This document shows positions 10,014 to 20,545 of a DNA stretch of 64,000 nt, in pieces. A program made the translations under genes and the position numbers. Every line of letters begins with the position of its first letter. The stretch's first letter is position 1. The DNA lies in assembly GCA_022701365.1 (NCBI GenBank), contig JAKUHH010000080.1, positions 984,263 through 1,048,262 on the forward strand. Reading direction: 5' to 3'. The notes under the pieces are model-generated. The model searched no databases. It was not told the origin of the DNA and saw nothing but the letters and a program-made list of their open reading frames with translations. Source of the DNA: Mycocentrospora acerina (Eukaryota; Ascomycota; Dothideomycetes; Pleosporales).

Positions 10014-12010
10014 AACTAATCGAGGTACCGTTGTCCTCGGCGGCGGAATTCTGCTGCAAGTCTTCAAGTCTTCCACCCGCAATTCACACAGGTCGGTGTT
10101 AGAAAAGGAGAGCAACAACATTCTATGAGCCACTAGAATTATGTCATCCCACTGGTCACAGTTGAAACTGACAATTTGCCGTGCAAATCCATTGCTACGT
10201 TTCCTATTTCCGCTACACCCATGTATGATCCCTTGGTATCTACCAGGGTAAAGTTCTGATGAAATAAGGCAAGCAACGTCCAATCATATGCATATCAGAC
10301 CAACTTCAGCATTAGGACTGCCCAGAGATATCGCAATAATCTCACTGGCCAGACTCTCTACCTAACCTACTGGAATTTGTAATTTTTGCTATGTCCGGAT
10401 CTAGATTTCATCTTTCCTAAATTAGTGATAGTTGATTTTGTGGAAACACTTGAGCATGAAATCGATGAATTGGTACATCAAATGCTATCTCAGACCACGG
10501 GATTTTGGTCCTTGTTCTTTGTCCTTGGGCCCTGTACACATGTGACTTTCTTTCCGCGGAATCTATCCAGTATGATGCGATCCTCTATCCACATCGATGA
10601 AAAGAGAAGGATCGTCAACAAATCAAAGGTTGGTAATCGATTTAAACAACGGCAGGGGTCCCAATCTCCCATACATCTTAATGAATTCTTCAGGAGTGGC
10701 GTCGGAACGATGAGATTTGATTCAAGATATGACCTGACAAACACGCCAGCCCTAATTTCAAGAAACTAGCTAGTCATTTCCGATGTAACCCAGTGAGATG
10801 TCCTTAAATATGTTGATCTTCGTATCTCTATTGATACAGTCTTCCTCACTTTCACCTCGAGGATTTTGGAAGCTCAGTTTAAAATTTAATAACTAAAGTG
10901 TTCTGCCAAATTCTAATCTCACGGGCCCGAATTTCTGCCGTCTTTGGAATTGGCTTGGAAAATGTTGAGCGAAGGATGAGGCGGATTGATCCTTCTGCAG
11001 CCGCAATATGTAGCGGGCTCCCCAAGCGAATTTATATCCCTGCAAATACGGGGCGGAACACTAGAATCTACGATGCGCATCTGGAAAGCGTAAAATTATG
11101 GTAAGAGTATGGATCGGACGGCGATTAAGCTGCATGTGAGGCGTTCAGTGGCCAGTTTGTCGGTACCTGACCTTGAAGATTACACGTTTACCATCAGCTT
11201 CCGGAAAGCGATAGACCAGAAAAGGTGGGAGAGTAAAGAAGCACAGTCCACAAATTGGCTATCGAACGAACTCTCGCCCCGTGCTGCGCCGCATCCGCAT
11301 AGGCATTGGGACTCCACATGGAATGTGCAAACCTTGAAGCAGCACTCTCCCATTTCGAGAAACGGTAGCACCTGCCAAAAACGTAGACTATTTCGCTTTG
11401 CATCCCTGGTAACTCATCTCTCAATTATGCATCTCCTTCATTATAGGAGATGTGAAAATTCGTGGTATAAGAAAGTAGACACTTGACTTAGTGATCGCTC
11501 ATGCAAATGGGGAGGCTTTATGTAATAAGCACCATTCGTTCTCACTCATGCACAAACAAAGGATGACTGCACAGCTGGAGCTTGATTCAATATTGGGAAT
11601 ATATTCAAGTCAACACCTGGGGTTGTTTCCCTATATAGTTTTTCTGCTCCGTCATTTATACCAAATGTAGAATTTGATCATGAATGTGATAGTCTCTTTG
11701 TACATGAGTTCTCTGTACCTAGTAAGATACGATGCAAGTTCATTACTGAAGTTATCCCTACTGACTCATAGCAAATTATCCTGGATCCTTCGGATCCTTC
11801 CGATTTTCAATCAGTAAGTGAAGTCATGGGTAGTACTGAACGTTGTTATTTGGAGAGTGGATTTTATGTATCTTGCTGACACGCCACCGCAAAATGGGAA
11901 AAAAATTGGCAAAAGGTAGGTAGTTGCCCTCCCGTTTCAAAAATTGACTCTTCGTTGATGTTCTTATATTCCATCAATCTTTCGTATTACCTCCGACAAG
12001 TGTTCTCAAT
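10014..12010. other. Two-kilobase gap with a possible gene relic
   Basis: Apart from the degenerate minus-strand frame at about 10430-10715, described separately, I see no gene. A tandem pair of GGATCCTTC units lies near 11784. The last 200 bp should include the tyrosinase promoter. Confidence 0.4.
10430..10715 (-). pseudogene. Degenerate coding-like stretch
   Basis: On the minus strand one frame reads as plausible protein (for example TPEEFIKMYGRLGPLPLFKS, then FVDDPSLFIDVDRGSHHTG), but it is broken by TGA and TAG codons within about 95 codons. Both could come from C-to-T or G-to-A changes. No start or splice structure can be drawn and I do not recognise the family. It may be a decayed gene or chance. 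Confidence 0.22.
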
Positions 12011-13289
12011 ATGCGCATCACAAATCTGGCTCTCGTTTTGGCTCATGTGCCTTTCTTCGTGTCATCAACTCCAATTGAGGTGCGGGACGTCGACGTCGTC
12101 CAGGATCTCCAAAGTCAGGCAATGGCCGCGCTGCGGGAGGCTGAAATAAATGGGACATTAGAAAAACGAGGCTCTGGTTGTTCAATCTTTAATGCCGCTG
12201 TCAGGAAAGATTGGTAAGCATAGCAGCTCCCTTCTGATATCGTCTATAAACGCTGATTTCGCTTCAAGGGCGCTCATGTCATCAAAAGAGCGCCAATCAT
12301 ACACCAGCTCTGTCCAATGTCTTCTTGATTCACCATCAAAGTCAGATCCAACTCTAGTTCCTGGAGCGAAAAACCGCTTCGATGACTTTGTCGGACAACA
12401 TATCAACCAGACTCGTACTATCCATGGTACCGGTAACTTCCTGAGCTGGCACCGTCAATTTGTAAATGCGTATGAAAAAACTCTGCGGGATGAGTGTGGG
12501 TATAAGGGATATCAACCGTACTGGAATTGGTTCACGCACCAGGACAACTTGAAGAAGCATCCAGTGTTCGATGGCTCAGCGACCAGTATGGGTGGTGATG
12601 GAGAATTCGTTGCTCACAACGGTAGTGTTGGAGGTGCTGGCGCAATCTTCCTCCCGTCTGGAGAAGGTGGTGGATGCATCAACAGCGGTCCTTTCAAGGG
12701 GTAAGTTTCCCATCAGTCATGAAGAAATCATGTCACTCACAGTCATATTAGTCTAGTCGCTAATCTCGGTCCCGTCCAACCTACCATGGCTGGCCAGGAG
12801 GCAGTCGGTAGCCCTCTCGCATACAATCCACGCTGTCTCAAACGCGACTTGACTACTACCGCATCGTCTGGCTGGCTTACCATTCCCAACTTACTCAATG
12901 TGACGGTGGGCCAGGCATCCAAAAATATCGCAACATTCCAAGATGAATTTCAGGCCGGGCCGTCAAGATTCGCCCAGGGCTTCTTAGGCCTTCACGCAGC
13001 GGGTCATTTCGCGATTGGTGGAGATGCTGGCGACTTCTTTTCTTCCCCAGCTGATCCTGCTTTCTTCCTGCATCATGCTATGATTGACAGAGTTTGGTGG
13101 CTGTGGCAAGCACTTCACTTGGATCAAGCGAACACGGTGGCTGGAACGAAAGCAATATTCAATCCTTCAGGTCCTTTAACAACCAAGGAAGATGTAATAG
13201 AGATGAACTACATCAATGTCGAGGCCATTCAGATCAAGGATGTGTTGAGTACCTTGGGAGGCTCCCCGCTTTGCTACATCTACCTATAG
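12011..13289 (+). CDS. Secreted tyrosinase-family copper oxidase
   Basis: Three exons (12011-12213, 12269-12700, 12752-13289) give 390 residues. The first 19 residues form a signal peptide. The CuA site has His112, His120 and His129 in HINQTRTIHGTGNFLSWHR, and the CuB site has His293, His297 and His320 in LHAAGHF...DPAFFLHH, so all six copper ligands are present. The C-terminal GGSPLCYIYL is typical of the short fungal tyrosinase-like group that includes OrsC of orsellinic-acid clusters. Such enzymes oxidise phenols to quinones; the substrate here is unknown. A possible KR processing site lies near residue 52. It stands alone on its strand, next to a secreted protein on the opposite strand and not far from an exporter and a P450 relic. 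Confidence 0.9.
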
Positions 13290-14468
13290 TAAAAGCCATG
13301 AAGTATAAATATCTGAACAACTTCAAATACATGAGTCCAGATACATATGATAAATTTCACGCTAATAGGTGAATATTTTCCTTTACATCGATGCGCCAGC
13401 ATTTCATGAAATCAACGAAAATACTTTTGATAGTCACAGCTAACAAGACTATATTTCTCTTCAAATCTGTGATTAAACTCCTCCTTTTCAGTTGTTGGAA
13501 CACACCACAGAATTCGATTCCTCGACCTAGGCTAAACTGCAATTTGGATATGTGTCAAAGCAAAGACGTGTGATTAAAACCGAAAAGTCTCTTGGTGGGT
13601 GAAATAGCTTTGTGAATAGATGTTACACTGATTTTTACTCAATTAATTTCGTCTATGTAGGACGTCTTTCATCGCTATCATCTCAATTATTTTTTCAAGT
13701 TTAATCTACAGCATTGTTCTCATTGCTGTTATACTTTGTGTTGGAATGCAGCTCCTTACATTTCCCGTGGATAGAGCTTTTTAGGGACCATGGCATGCTA
13801 CGGGATTTCTTCTTTACCTTTTGTTGTTTAGATCAGTTACAATTTTTAAAACTACGTCTATTTAATTTATTTGCTGTTCAAACGCCAAGCACAGAGACTT
13901 CGACGTATCGTTCGGTCCTTCAGGTAATCTCATTTGTGCGCAGTATGGTTTTCAATCCTATCATTTTCCTACTTGATACAATTATGGATGGGTACGAGTA
14001 CTAGAGCATTTAGTTGTGGCATCTGAAGAGAGACTGAATGCCAGAAAATATAAAACTGGATGTTGAGTGCGGAGGTACTACTCATCGTCACAGAGAGGTT
14101 GAGTTGAGTGACGTGGAGTAAAACGAATCGAATTTTTGGGAAGGGGGTTAGTAATATAAAATGTCTAAAATTGTTGACAGTTTCTTCACATATTGCTTCA
14201 ATATTATACACTTATGATCATCATTTACTTTAAAATATGGCTATTATAATTCTTGCTCAAGATAGATGAGAAGATGGACACAAATGAAAGACAACATTGG
14301 CAACTGAGTAGGGCATTAAAATTAGGAACGGACAGAATTAAATAAATGATGAGATGGTGACAAAAAACTCAAAACGATCTTGCCCAACTTGCTTTTTGCG
14401 TATCGCCGAACCAACACGTGTGACTTGTGAAATTGTCAACAACACTCGGAGAGCAGCCATTTCTGCTT
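13290..14468. other. AT-rich intergenic region, no gene seen
   Basis: This stretch lies between the 3' ends of two convergent genes. Open frames here are short, AT-biased and lack motifs. Confidence 0.5.
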
Positions 14469-15867
14469 TTAGATATTTTCATCGGCTGTCAGAATAACGT
14501 ATTCACCATTTAACTGCTGCAAATTTGATACCCATATTTCACACTCTGGCCGACAATCAGCTTTCTGAGAATCTCGAGGTAAAAGCTCGAATCTGACTGA
14601 TGACGAGGCATTGACGTCGCGTTTAGCAACCAAGATTTCTAGCGATTCGGTGGAAGCGTTATCGTATGTGGATGAAAGAAGAGATGGATTTACTGTAGAT
14701 AGCATTGGTTAGCTTCTTTCTTTGACCGTATTGAAATGTCGAGAACAATAGTCTCAGTGAGATCTACCTGGAAAGCGTACAGAACCATTCTTGAGGTCCT
14801 GATTTGGTGTGCTGGTATTCATGGCCCAAGCGAATGAATCTGTAACAAATGTCAGAAGTTTAGAGCAAAATTAAACATCTCTAGCAAACCTACTGAGTGA
14901 CCGCATGCCGCTCGGAAGTGTCTCATTACTGATGCCGTTCTTCAGGTTGACATTAATCTGCATTTCATTCTCCGATTCTAATGAGAGCCGGAGTCCATCT
15001 ATAAACTCTGCTTCTTGAGTACCCTGGCCGCCGGTCAGGTTCACTGTGCGCGTGGCGCCGAAGCCGTACTGAATGAAGGTATTCGCAGTGTCGGCGGTTT
15101 GACGACCAAGAAGGATGTATTCACCATCCAATGATGTCATTTTAATGATACGAGTCTTATTCTCCGAGCTGCGTGGTCGCTGTGAGTTAGCAATCTTCAA
15201 CATCTAATACCACAAACAAACTGAAAGATGCAATAAGAAACAATATCTTACACATGGACATTTCGTCTGGTTTCGTCGACGACCCAGCTTTTTCCATCTC
15301 CTGCTAGAACACCTACATAAGTGTTCGCTACATCAACACCCATGCGAATTACAGCTTCAGGATCATAAGGCAGTTCGACTTTGGCAATCAAGTCGCGCGC
15401 GTTGTCATTGACCTTGATGATCCAAGAGTAGTTGGACAGTGCTATGAATTTCTCGCCCGTACTCCCGCTGACAAACCTTCCTGGGAGTGGAGATGTATTG
15501 TTGCTCACTACAAGAGTTCTATTTTGTGGCGAAAAGAGGTCGAGAATTAAGCCGTCTTTGAAGTCTCGATCGGTGCGTTCCATCTAAAACTCAGTTACTA
15601 CTTTTGTACACGATGTAAAGCTAAGGATGAGGTCGCGATGCAAGATAAAGTCAGGAGCTGTTCAGAAAGGATAATACCTACTTGACCCAGTATGGGTATA
15701 GTTTGACCGAAGTCTGCAAGGTCATCTTCGCTTCCTGTGGGGTTTGATGCGTTGGTAGCCTGGGCTGCGACCAGAAAGCTAAACGAGATCGGGGCACGAT
15801 AGATCGAATGGTGCACTTGAAGTACTGAAAGGAGAAAAAAGAGGTAGTGTACGCTGCCTGGAATCAT
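14469..15867 (-). CDS. Secreted beta-rich protein of unknown family
   Basis: Five exons join in consistent phase: 15682-15867, 15252-15583, 14894-15168, 14768-14839 and 14469-14692, giving 300 residues. A hydrophobic N-terminus up to about residue 40 suggests secretion. The rest is rich in Thr, Asn, Ser and Val with many NxS/T sites and alternating hydrophobic residues, as in beta-sandwich proteins. Two segments resemble each other: FKDGLILDLFSPQNRTLVVS and FIDGLRLSLESENEMQINVN. LDGEYILL and LNGEYVIL also match, which suggests an internal duplication. There are only two cysteines in the C-terminal third, close together. No catalytic motif is visible and I do not recognise the family. The exon 2 to exon 3 junction has an alternative acceptor 13 nt upstream. 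Confidence 0.68.
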
Positions 15868-16939
15868 GATTATGGTTGATGTGTGATAGTAAGTCAGCAG
15901 CTAAATTGCGTTTCCTCAGGTCTTATGTCTCAGGCCTTGATAAAGCCGGTATTTCTATTCAAATACTACAGCGATTGCACAACCCTTACTTGAATCCGCC
16001 ACTGTTGTATATCTGTTTCCGTCCAAGACAAAACGACCAGCGATGTGAGGTAGACGTACAAGGAGCATTCTAATTTTGAAGTTGTAATTGTGCGCTTACC
16101 TATTGGACACGATTTTTACGTCAAACTCCACCTCCTTGAAACTCCCCGCATGGACAAGCTTTGCGCATTCTGCACGATCTTCCAAGAAGTTAGGGGAAAC
16201 AAGCTTTACGCTCAGCGTTGCTTATTTTTCCCCAGGCGCTGAGACACTATTCGGACTCGCATCCATCCGTTCGTGCTTGAATCATGCAGGCAGTGCAGCA
16301 GCCTATCAAATCCACCGATTGGACACATTTGACTGCTCTCGGTAGCGCCGTTACACGTTACGAGTTTCACCTTTGAATGTCAGCAGTCTCTTGTGTTGTG
16401 ATGCTAGTATGGAGCATGGAGACCCTGGATCCGTCGTCGATCGTTTCGTGTGAAGAGCTCGCACTCTGTCGGGATTCGTACTCGTACAATCTGAAAGAAT
16501 TGGAACATCCCAACACCAAGGTGCACGTTAGAGCGCTTGGACGCCATAGCCGGATTAATTTTCTGATCTCGATGCTTCATCGCGATCATACCTAGTGTGG
16601 AGTGTCTAAACTCAACCTGACAAGGCGTTTACAGTGTACAAATCGAAATGCATCCTCTGACATTTTAGAATGCTACGTTTTGCTCATAAGTGCCTCTAAG
16701 TTCTTGTTCTATTTACACTGCTTTTTTTCGGCGCTCATACCTGTAAGCCGGCTGGGACGGTAGCTTTAAGCTTCGCGAGGTGATTTTATGTTGCAAAACT
16801 CTACAAAAGTTCTCTATTATAAAGGTGACTAGTAGTTCCTTTTCCTCCTTATTAGAAAGTTGATCTGTTCGGTGGATCTAGAAAGGGATTTTCTCGTCCC
16901 TGTACTACTGTCATGTTCTCCTGTAGCTACATGGTTAGG
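15868..16939. other. Intergenic region, no gene seen
   Basis: Upstream of the secreted-protein gene and downstream of the Thr-rich protein gene. Several open frames of 60-85 codons exist on both strands, but none shows a motif or convincing splice structure. Confidence 0.45.
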
Positions 16940-17749
16940 CTAGCCACAACAGCCAATATATCTCGCTGAACTCACTGAGGTTCGTGTTTGGTTCTTTGCT
17001 TCCTGCCTCTTCTTCATTTTACCAAAAATAATGACGCCTATCGATACCAGTACTGCGATACCGGCTACAAATGGTCAGCACTTTACCAAAAGCCTCCACT
17101 TGGCTAGCATCGTCGAGCTTTACTTACCGATTGCACCCAAAGCGATGAGAAAGATCTTCGCCGCATGATCCAGGGTCGGTTTATTTCCTGTTCTGACACT
17201 CTCATCGCCCACTTGAGGCTTCTCTATTACTGCTGATGTCATAGGTGTAGCCGAAGGTGGCACGTAGATGGTTCGCCGCGGTGCAGAGTAGTATACAGTC
17301 TCTATTGCGGTGGTCGTTGTCTTTCCCTCATCTTCAATTGGCTGCTGAGTGCTCGCAATGGTAACGAATGCTGTTCTTGTTGGACTCTCGGGTCGGCTTG
17401 TGTTTACAATGGTGATGAAGGCCGTCACTGTTGGACTCTCGGGTCGATTTGTGCTCGTGACGATAATGAAGGCCGTTTTTGTTGGACTTTCGGGTCTGCT
17501 TGTGCTATCGATTCTCGTTGGAGTAACTCTAATTGGATTGATAGTAGAGCGCGTTGGTGACCCAGCTCGAGTCGCGGTGACTGATCTTGAGAGTGATATA
17601 TCAGTCTGTACTACAACAGGTCGTTCCATCTCATTAGGAGCTTGTCGTGGCTGCTCATTACGCACGTCAATTTGGCCACTTTTGGATCCATCAGTTGAAA
17701 TTAATCGAAGCGGTGCTGGTTTTCGTCTCCGGTTGAGATTTGAGGACAT
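16940..17749 (-). CDS. Thr/Pro-rich single-pass membrane protein with a 17-residue repeat
   Basis: Two exons (17128-17749 and 16940-17064, 63-nt intron) give 248 residues. The protein has no signal peptide. Residues 1-70 are basic and polar, followed by a Ser/Thr/Pro-rich stretch with three tandem 17-residue units beginning RPESPT. The intron splits a hydrophobic helix: exon 1 ends IFLIALGAI and exon 2 continues AVLVSIGVIIFG, so splicing is needed to make the membrane anchor. A basic KMKKRQ follows and the tail ends in CCG. The shape is that of a C-terminally anchored protein or a cell-wall stress sensor without a visible signal peptide. Function and family are unknown. Confidence 0.62.
17349..17501 (-). 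repeat. Three tandem 51-bp units coding a 17-residue repeat
   Basis: Units at about 17349-17399, 17400-17450 and 17451-17501 each encode RPESPT, then a variable residue, TAF and a Val/Ile/Thr-rich segment. They are in frame with the host gene and have diverged mostly at a few positions. Confidence 0.85.
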
Positions 17750-18579
17750 GACTGTTCGAAGAATTCAGTAGAAGTTTCAGAACTTTGGTTTTTGAAAGTA
17801 TGAGAAGAACAACAAAACAACTATTCCAAGATAATGCAAGAGACAAAGCCTTTTCTACAGAGTGAGTGCAGTTAGTGCCAAGTTTGCATGAGAGACGTAG
17901 GATTCAAGCGTGAACTTGTTTCCATGAATTGTCAAAGCAGTCAGGCAAGATCCTTCCCAAGAAAGCCGCCGATCTGTAAAACAAATCGTAGCAGATTAAC
18001 ACCTCTATCAACAAGTTTTTTGTCCGATCAAGGGGTCTAGGGTTGAAATGTATCACCCAGGGAACAGCTCTCGTGAGCCACTAGCATCATCCCTAGCTGT
18101 GAGAGCACTACAGTCTGCGCTGCGCCTCCCATTGAGACACTCTGAAAATATATTTCCAATACCTACAATCCGTCTTAGGGACAAACAGAGAGTGTACTAA
18201 GCTGTTGTGAGACGTGAGTAATACCAAGCGCGTTTCATGTACACGGGCCGGATTACACTCGATCCACAAACGCTATGTACGCAGTCAGATACGCCAGAGG
18301 CGAAACAAAGAAGTCATTGCAGAGCAAGCTTACGTAGTGATAAATTCGTTAATTGCAAACCCTGACTACTAGTGCATGCATGCATCAGATGGTGTCTTTC
18401 TAATCCTGCGAAGCCACTTGCACTATCTCTTCCAATGTTTAGACTGCCTGGTGCAAATATCCCAATATACTATTCTACTTTTCTTTGTGTTACGCCACCG
18501 TGGCCTTGAAAAATAGGTCGCTGACCACTTCTATTGCTTTTTGAAAAATTATTCGATAAGAGGTCTTTGGTGCTACATC
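17750..18579. promoter_or_regulatory. Divergent upstream region
   Basis: This 830-bp segment separates the starts of the Thr-rich protein gene (minus) and the MFS gene (plus), so it should hold both promoters. No clear TATA box or coding signal was seen. Confidence 0.4.
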
Positions 18580-20545
18580 ATGGCTGTGCTTGACCAGCTG
18601 CCTACTACAAGATCTCGAGAACAACGGAGGATATCACGTCGTTTCACCACTCTGGAAGGATGGCACGAGATCGGAGAAGGTGTCTATACGATGGGCCAAA
18701 GGGCTCATTTCTTAAACCTCGCTAATCAATTCGATTCCGAGCAGTACAGCGATGACAGAACATCTTTTGTGGCATTGAGTAAATCGCAGACGCGTGAGAG
18801 CAGCCGATACTCCTATTCCCAACAGGGTGATGCATCTGAGGAAAGTCAAAACTTTTCCGAAGCGAACGCCCCACCATTATTGGAGAAACCATACCACGTT
18901 TTCACATCAAAGCAGAGGTGGACTGTTATCATCTTAATTGGTATGGCAGGACTGTTCTCCGGTTTGAGTTCGAACATATATTTCCCATCACTCGATGCTA
19001 TCGCCAGAGTGAGTATAGAGTTTCCCGGAATGGTTTACATCGGTTGTAGCTTATGACAATCAGGATCTGAATGTGAGAGTTCAGGATGTTAATCTGACAA
19101 TCACGTCGTACCTTGTCATTCAAGGCATATCTCCACTCTTTTGGGGATCACTCTCTGACACTGTGGGTCGAAGACCCATTTACATTTATTCTTTCTTGGT
19201 GTACATCGTCTCGAATATCGCACTTAGTTTTTCGCCAAATTTCACCGTCCTTTTACTATTCAGAGGCCTTCAAGCTGCTGGATCCGCCTCAACGGTCAGC
19301 ATCGGAAACGGAGTTATTCAGGACATCACTACACCTTCCGAACGAGGTGGCTTCATAAGCTTCTATCAAGCCATACGAAATTCTAGTATAGCGATTGGCC
19401 CAGTTCTTGGGGGCATTCTTACAAATTTTCTTGGCTTCCGATCTATATTCGTGTTCTTGCTCATCCTCTCTACCATTACTATTCTGGCCATCATCATCTT
19501 TCTCCCTGAGACACTGCGCAGCATTGCAGGCGATGGATCCCTCCGCCTTACCGGAATTCACCAACCCCTCATCCGCAGATTTTCAAAAAAACAAGATGGT
19601 CTTGAAGATCGCGATGAATCGTTGTTGCGGCCTCGATTAACGCCAAGGACATTTATCGAACCACTCTTGCTGCTGCGACGCAAAGAGATCATATTAAATC
19701 TGATATTCGGGGGTGTTATCTATGCAATCTGGAGCATGGTCACCAGTTCAACGACAAATTTGTTTAAGCAGTTATTCGGTCTAAATGAGCTCTTGCTGGG
19801 GGCTGCATTCCTTCCCAATGGTATGTTCTATCATCTCTTTTCTGTCTTCATGTGTGTATTTTCTTTTCTGCCTCAAAATTTGCAAATCACTCCTGCACAA
19901 ACTTATTAATTTTCACTGACTTGTCATGAAGGTTTGGGTACAATTGTCGGGAGTACCATAATCGGCAATCTGATGAATAGCTCATACGCGGAGGCTGAAG
20001 AACAATACAAATTAAACCATGGCATGCCAGCATTCCAGAAGATGCCCAAGAACCCACTTCCTGAAGATTTCCCAATCGAAAAAACCAGACTGAGGCAGGT
20101 TCCTTGGATCACTGCGCTATTTACAATTAGCACGATTTTATATGGCCTCTCGCTTGGGAACAAGTCGTTGACAGATCTGCCCGGTTGGATTGCGGTTCCA
20201 TTGTTCCTTCAGTTTCTTATAGCAGCGACAAGTAATGCTGTTTTCGCTGTTAACCAGACCCTGGTATCGGATCTTTGCCCCGGGCAAGGTGCAAGTAGTA
20301 CGGCCGTCAATAATCTAGTACGATGTTCGATGGGAGCGGTAGGAGTAGCACTGATTGATAAGATGATCACAATTCTTGGAGTTGGACCAACGTTTGCGGG
20401 ATTAGGGTTTATCACTATTGCCGCGTGTCCATTGAATATCGTGCAATGGTATTGGGCGATGGATTGGCGGGCCAAAAGAATGTCGAACCAAGAACAAAAG
20501 TCACTAGGAGAGGGAACTTCGAAAGAAAATTCGAGCAGAGTTTAA
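18580..20545 (+). CDS. MFS drug:H+ antiporter, DHA1 type
   Basis: Three exons (18580-19008, 19064-19820, 19932-20545; introns of 55 and 111 nt) give 599 residues. A polar N-terminus of about 120 residues precedes twelve membrane helices. Helix 1 reads FSGLSSNIYFPSLDAIA, the classic start of the QDR/DTR-like DHA1 exporters. The loop between helices 2 and 3 has WGSLSDTVGRRP, the MFS motif A, and helix 4 has LLLFRGLQAAGSA. The DHA1 motif C-like SSIAIGPVLGGIL lies in helix 5. Such proteins export drugs, acids or metabolites across the plasma membrane. The start is the first ATG in the open frame. It lies between a secreted-protein pair and a P450 relic. Confidence 0.9.

Noticed and set aside
11780..11800. 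Tandem GGATCCTTC units
   Set aside because: Only two short copies; no larger repeat or element around them.
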